Positions 28,801 to 31,555 of a DNA stretch of 31,555 bases are shown here, piece by piece. Origin of the DNA: Tritrichomonas foetus. Taxonomy: Eukaryota; Parabasalia; Tritrichomonadida; Tritrichomonadidae. Under the pieces are notes generated by a model that worked only from the letters and a program-made list of their open reading frames with translations, was not told the DNA's origin and searched no databases. The DNA lies in contig MLAK01001087.1 in NCBI GenBank assembly GCA_001839685.1, forward strand, positions 1 through 31,555. The letters run 5' to 3'. How positions within the stretch are numbered: position 1 is the stretch's first letter; every line of letters starts with the position of its first letter. The position numbers and the translations under genes were made by a program.

Positions 28801-29563
28801 ATATCATAATTGGACGCATGCTTGTGATGTACTTCAATATACTGCTTATGAATTACATATAGGCGAACTTGACCAAGTTTTTACTCGATGTGAACTTTTT
28901 GCTTTGCTCATTTCCGCAATATGTCATGATGCAAATCATAATGGATATAATAACATCTATAATATTAAGAGCGAAACACCACTTGGTATACTTTTCAAAG
29001 GACAAAGTGTTATGGAAACTCATCATGTTACAATTACTATAAATATTCTTGAAAATGATGAAACCAATTTATTTTATTCATTGAATAAAGAAGAAAGTAA
29101 GAAGATGTGGAATATGGTCATAAAATTAATTCTTTCAACCGATATGGCACTCCATTTTAACCTTGTAAAGAGTACTAGTGAACTCTTAGATAATAATGAG
29201 CTTGATCTTCAAAAAGAGGAGCATAGACAAATTGCAATGGATTTACTCTTAAAAGTTGCTGATATTTCAAATGTTTCTCGCCCATTTGATATTGCAGATA
29301 AGTGGTGTAACATTCTATCAGAAGAATTCTTTAGACAAGGAGATATGGAGAAAGAAAATGGAATTGAATTGTCTTCACCTTTAAATGATAGAGAACACCA
29401 GGATAAACCAAAAAGCCAAATTGGTTTTTATAACTTTATCTGTTTGCCACTCTACCAAATTGCTGCGAGAGTTTTCCCTAAATTGCAAGTAAATGTCGAA
29501 AGAGTGAAAGAAAATTTGAAAGTGTGGATGTCCATGGTCAAAAAAGACGAACAATCTTCATGA
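25853..29563 (+). CDS. Multi-GAF 3',5'-cyclic-nucleotide phosphodiesterase (class I)
   Basis: 1236 residues. An N-terminal GAF-like module (about 95-375) is split by a disordered insert with ten 8-residue repeats (256-335). A second degenerate GAF-like module follows (about 385-545), then two clear GAF domains at about 561-720 and 737-888. The last two carry partial NKFDE motifs: VNRLDDKPFTSWDVD and VNKKHGTFTNDDL, with the final Glu replaced. The PDEase_I domain is about 945-1225 with a complete active site: H985 and H989 in YHNWTHA, H1025-D1026 and H1029 in HDANHNGYNN, D1137 in KVADISN, and the glutamine Q1189 in KSQIGF. It should hydrolyse cAMP and/or cGMP, controlled by ligand binding to the GAF tandem. 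No membrane segment is visible, so it is probably soluble. Specificity cannot be read with confidence. Confidence 0.95.
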   Translation: MSVSIPENSFGDSRLTVNKAKTVAINGQNNKINHFHQIPNVLSNSKELYDKDRMITSLLKEFPDQSLHQTIENFFNDYFGKGSNKVSPQFDVSLIDTIYWDFIPSLNIFFSRTHSKIIYDVNLFLDLFKKNQKNIFICENICKFIHNLGLQGKFDVIHNFPNSDNTALVAFPVLDEVGTTNGMIILLFSHGGTNSDSKQMNEGSQENEKEENKLANNEHSQNEQQQYNQIILENSNDQENSVSHDNFSEEIEENNDANKNKNDDANKNKNDDENNNKNDDENNNKNDDENNNKNDDENNNKNDDTNNNKNDDTNNNKNDDENNNKNDDENNNNNKGDEQIDNDKNEKLSNFIAIIHDELEIIEWFMEKLTLVMRLSKYEAIPYIPTDYFNILRTEQFIKISVTRIAKFCEAKKVEIWKLDKQSQILERFSSEEKTLFDLSIENSENSQDFNQAGIVGNLILTEKSNESDLNLITIMNHQHYKSEIDGNIDEPLLIHFEGLNENEKVAIVLRGHKHYSVFLQEDVSNLSRMAKIFLLALHNSQTFTSIDDEIQKKRLEKEGLTALLDVAEELSMQLDTEHLTETIIEKGRLLTNADRCSLFLVNETHDRLITTLHTGLKKKIDIPIDCGIVGKTLLENHTFNIDDAYKSEYFDPSTDKITGYRTKQILSVPIRNNRGAVIGVTEMVNRLDDKPFTSWDVDIIQIFNIFCGISLENAKLYQKSVFMSSQLRSFMNMSFSMSKEESIYQILTDIMQNARKSINAGNASLFILDEANDCLRTFIVDGIKKCELPATISLKSGIAATCANNKVDIIVNDCYQDPRFNRKVDAESGFTTKSVLAVPLFKADGTLLGVAEMVNKKHGTFTNDDLNMIKSFATFASIALENSRLKDVEKYGSIESEMTKWITDAERSRTDQIPQKLVLTNPKDRETILSINCFSWDFRGIGHTKTIFFIFNKFHILNTFKISNEMFFKFILSLQKTYNDVPYHNWTHACDVLQYTAYELHIGELDQVFTRCELFALLISAICHDANHNGYNNIYNIKSETPLGILFKGQSVMETHHVTITINILENDETNLFYSLNKEESKKMWNMVIKLILSTDMALHFNLVKSTSELLDNNELDLQKEEHRQIAMDLLLKVADISNVSRPFDIADKWCNILSEEFFRQGDMEKENGIELSSPLNDREHQDKPKSQIGFYNFICLPLYQIAARVFPKLQVNVERVKENLKVWMSMVKKDEQSS
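26618..26857 (+). repeat. 24-bp tandem repeat (10 units) inside the phosphodiesterase gene
   Basis: Ten in-frame 24-bp units encode DANKNKND (2), DENNNKND (4), DTNNNKND (2), DENNNKND (1) and DENNNNNK (1). Identical neighbouring units point to recent slippage or unequal exchange. Because units are multiples of three, copy-number change keeps the frame. Confidence 0.95.
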
Positions 29564-30128
29564 GAAGAATTAAATTTACATTTATGTATTTTTTAAAATG
29601 CTTTTATTAAAAATAGTTATGATTTCTTCACTTTATTGGAATTTATTCACATTTTTAATATAATAATGTTTTATTCATACAATACAAGCATCAACAAAAG
29701 TAGTGCTATGTTCATTTATTTATTTTATACAGTCATATGTTCTTAAATGATTTAAACCCTTTTGAAATTTGCATATAAAATAATAGGCTTGGCGAAATAC
29801 TTCAAAGAAATTAAATAATCACGATCAAGACAATATTGAAAGTTTTAGCTTTATTAATAAAATACAATACAAATTACATGTATAAAAAGAAAATAAGAAG
29901 TCTGAATATTATGTTTGTTTTTTTCTTTCTTCATTAATTATATAAATGGTGGGACATTATTCAAGGCACAAAAAATTGTTATAAATCATATATGTTTTTA
30001 TAGTTGATTGTAAATCTAATTAGATTAGAATTCCATTCAGGAAGCAATGATGAATTGACACAATCTAAATAGTAAGTATTTGCGAGTCGAATTTCTTTTT
30101 TGAATCTTCATAATTAGTTTTTCTGGGC
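29564..30128. other. Intergenic between convergent PDE and kinase genes, nothing recognised
   Basis: AT-rich 3' spacer. A TAAA lies 8 nt after the PDE stop and could serve as the poly(A) signal. Confidence 0.55.
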
Positions 30129-31340
30129 TCAAGAAAAGACTTTTGGGGAGTTTGGAACTGGGGAACTTGGCGAAAGAAGCGTTGATGGGGTTCGTTTCTT
30201 TAGTGTTTGGAGTGAAATCATTCGTTGTCCTTCAGTCTTCCTCCTTAAGAAGGCTAAACTTTTGCTTCCCCCAGAATGTATGTTTTGGAGATGAACCAAA
30301 GGAAGATTTCCATTAATTGGATCTCCGTCTTGTTTTGGATGCATATCCACTGCTGAAGTCGTGAGTTTCTGTGATGACAATCCAGCGAAAAACGCGGAAG
30401 ATCCAAGCACTGAAACGCGCTTCTTAAGTGCAATTAGGTTTGCTGTCTTGTTTGCCTGTGCGTGCTGAGCATCTTGGAAGAAATTGAGCTCAAGCAACTC
30501 TTCACAAGAAATTCTGTCTGATGGATTAATCATCAGCATGTACCGCATGATCTTAGAAAAAGGATGGGACGGAGGAAGAAACGAATATTGGGCATGTAAA
30601 ATGGCAGCTCGTAAATCCCTCATATTTGTTAACGGCCAAGGGTAGGCCCCGGTGGCAACACGATAGAAAAGTACACCTAACGACCAAATATCAGCTTTGA
30701 AAGGGTCGTATTCAACTTTTCTGAGGATTTCTGGCGGAGCGTAAATAAAACTGCCATCAAATTGATGCAATTTTCGTTTATTGTCAGGAACTTTTTCAAA
30801 GTGGGACGATAGCCCAAAATCGGCAATTTTAGGTCGATCGTGTTGATCAAATAAAACGTTGGCTGTTTTGATATCTCGGTGCGCGATGTCCATTTTATGG
30901 CAGTATGATAAAGCTGCCACAATTTGAGCACAAATTGTCAATTGTTTGCCCAATGGTAGCGGTTTCCCTCCATTCGCTTTAATTTTGTCCTCAAGGGTTC
31001 CGCCTGAACAATATTCGAGAACTAAAAAAAAGAGTCCGTTTTCTTGAAATGTATCGTAAATTCGAATAACGTTTGGATGATCGAGTTTGATTAATGATCG
31101 AACTTCAGCTTCGTATGAGCGTGTTTTCGAGTCGGAAGTGATTCCAACTGGTGCAGGAATAACTTTGACGGCAAAGTCGACATTGTACTGGACGTTGATC
31201 GCGCGATAGACAATTCCATACCCACCGTGGCCAATTGCTGAGATGAGGCTGAACTGGCGAACCATCACAGGGAGATTTGGAAAAGGATCGAAATATTTTG
31301 TTTCATTATCATTATGATGTTCTTTTTGATTTTCGCTCAT
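30129..31340 (-). CDS. Serine/threonine protein kinase (CAMK/NEK-like, trichomonad type)
   Basis: 403 residues from the ATG at 31338-31340; an upstream extension would need a TTG start. The kinase domain occupies about residues 30-288 and looks active. It has the glycine loop GHGGYGIVY (37-45), the lysine K59 in FAVKV, a helix-C glutamate E79, HRDIKTAN with D156 and N161, DFG at 174-176, APPEIL (201-206) and DIWSLGVLFY. EYCSGGTLEDKI is typical of Ser/Thr kinases. The C-terminal about 115 residues are basic and Ser/Pro-rich without a known domain, probably regulatory. The subgroup is uncertain; the family is greatly expanded in trichomonads. An initiator match lies 23 nt upstream. Confidence 0.93.
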   Translation of the reverse strand: MSENQKEHHNDNETKYFDPFPNLPVMVRQFSLISAIGHGGYGIVYRAINVQYNVDFAVKVIPAPVGITSDSKTRSYEAEVRSLIKLDHPNVIRIYDTFQENGLFFLVLEYCSGGTLEDKIKANGGKPLPLGKQLTICAQIVAALSYCHKMDIAHRDIKTANVLFDQHDRPKIADFGLSSHFEKVPDNKRKLHQFDGSFIYAPPEILRKVEYDPFKADIWSLGVLFYRVATGAYPWPLTNMRDLRAAILHAQYSFLPPSHPFSKIMRYMLMINPSDRISCEELLELNFFQDAQHAQANKTANLIALKKRVSVLGSSAFFAGLSSQKLTTSAVDMHPKQDGDPINGNLPLVHLQNIHSGGSKSLAFLRRKTEGQRMISLQTLKKRTPSTLLSPSSPVPNSPKVFS

Positions 31341-31360
31341 GTTGGAAAGGAAGAATTTTC

Positions 31361-31365
31361 TGTGA
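31361..31365 (-). promoter_or_regulatory. Putative initiator of the kinase gene
   Basis: On the minus strand this is TCACA, with +1 at 31363 and a 23-nt leader to the ATG at 31340. It supports that ATG over the longer TTG-started version, because +1 lies inside the longer reading frame. Confidence 0.35.
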
Positions 31366-31420
31366 TTTTTAAGATGTATACAAACCAAATAGTCTTAACG
31401 TACGAAATCACTAAAATGAT

Positions 31421-31446
31421 NCNTATNATCAGTATTACTTAATNCN
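31421..31446. other. Ambiguous bases
   Basis: N at 31421, 31423, 31427, 31444 and 31446. Low-quality sequence or a collapsed variant in the intergenic region. Confidence 0.9.
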
Positions 31447-31515
31447 ATCAGTCAAAAATCAAAACCCAAATAGCTAAAAGAATGACGAAAATTTCCCTTA
31501 TCGCAAACTTCGCAA

Positions 31516-31555
31516 ATGGCCGAATTCAAAAATATTTCGAAAATGATTCAGAAGA
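31516..31555 (+). CDS. Possible 5' end of a gene running off the window
   Basis: An ATG at 31516 opens a frame (MAEFKNISKMIQK) that continues to the window end. It would be divergent from the kinase gene, with about 175 bp between starts. Only 13 codons are visible, there is no clear initiator, and nothing can be said of function. Confidence 0.3.
   Translation, partial: MAEFKNISKMIQK

Noticed and set aside
31341..31388. N-terminal extension of the kinase from a TTG
   Set aside because: It needs a non-ATG start, and the putative transcription start at 31363 would lie inside it. The ATG at 31340 is preferred.

Overview
The window looks like nuclear DNA from a parabasalid (trichomonad) protist, most likely a Tritrichomonas- or Trichomonas-type genome. 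The reasons are: very AT-rich intergenic DNA; long, apparently intron-free genes; lineage-typical families (R2R3 Myb factor, MATE transporter, giant BEACH protein, GAF/cyclic-nucleotide phosphodiesterase, Ser/Thr kinase); matches to the trichomonad initiator TCA(+1)Y(T/A) a few to about 30 nt before several start codons; and several stop codons that overlap TAAA, the trichomonad poly(A) signal. The species cannot be fixed from sequence alone.

Layout. 1-395: broken or truncated end of an unrecognised gene. 956-1933 (+): R2R3 Myb transcription factor. 2375-2791 (-): small polar orphan. 3207-5015 (-): MATE-family transporter. 5016-7494: gene-poor stretch holding a sequencing-library artefact (a 38-bp Nextera mate-pair junction at 5503-5540 followed by N) and, at 6078-6900, a decayed GH95-type alpha-L-fucosidase pseudogene. 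7495-9768 (+): beta-helix protein with two RING-type zinc-binding modules. 9940-17862 (+): 2640-residue BEACH-WD40 protein, tail to tail with a 474-residue helical protein at 17998-19422 (-). 19572-20952: about 1.38 kb non-coding segment bounded by perfect 37-bp inverted repeats that end in TTAA, a candidate non-autonomous DNA transposon. 20957-22237 (+): single-pass membrane protein starting 4 nt after the right repeat. 22532-23617 (-): SLC35F6-like drug/metabolite transporter with no ATG at its expected start. 23618-25852: 2.2 kb without a recognisable gene apart from a strong hairpin. 25853-29563 (+): multi-GAF phosphodiesterase with an internal 24-bp tandem repeat. 30129-31340 (-): protein kinase. 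31516-end: possible start of another gene.

The genes do not form an operon or an obvious pathway. Broad themes are signalling (PDE, kinase, Myb, RING protein) and membrane traffic or transport (BEACH, MATE, SLC35-like). The items most worth a second look are the TIR-bounded element, the beta-helix/double-RING fusion, the fucosidase pseudogene, the first GAF module split by a repeat, and the adapter junction, which means that order and distance across position 5503-5541 should not be trusted. I saw no CRISPR array or rRNA, and no tRNA was recognised by eye.
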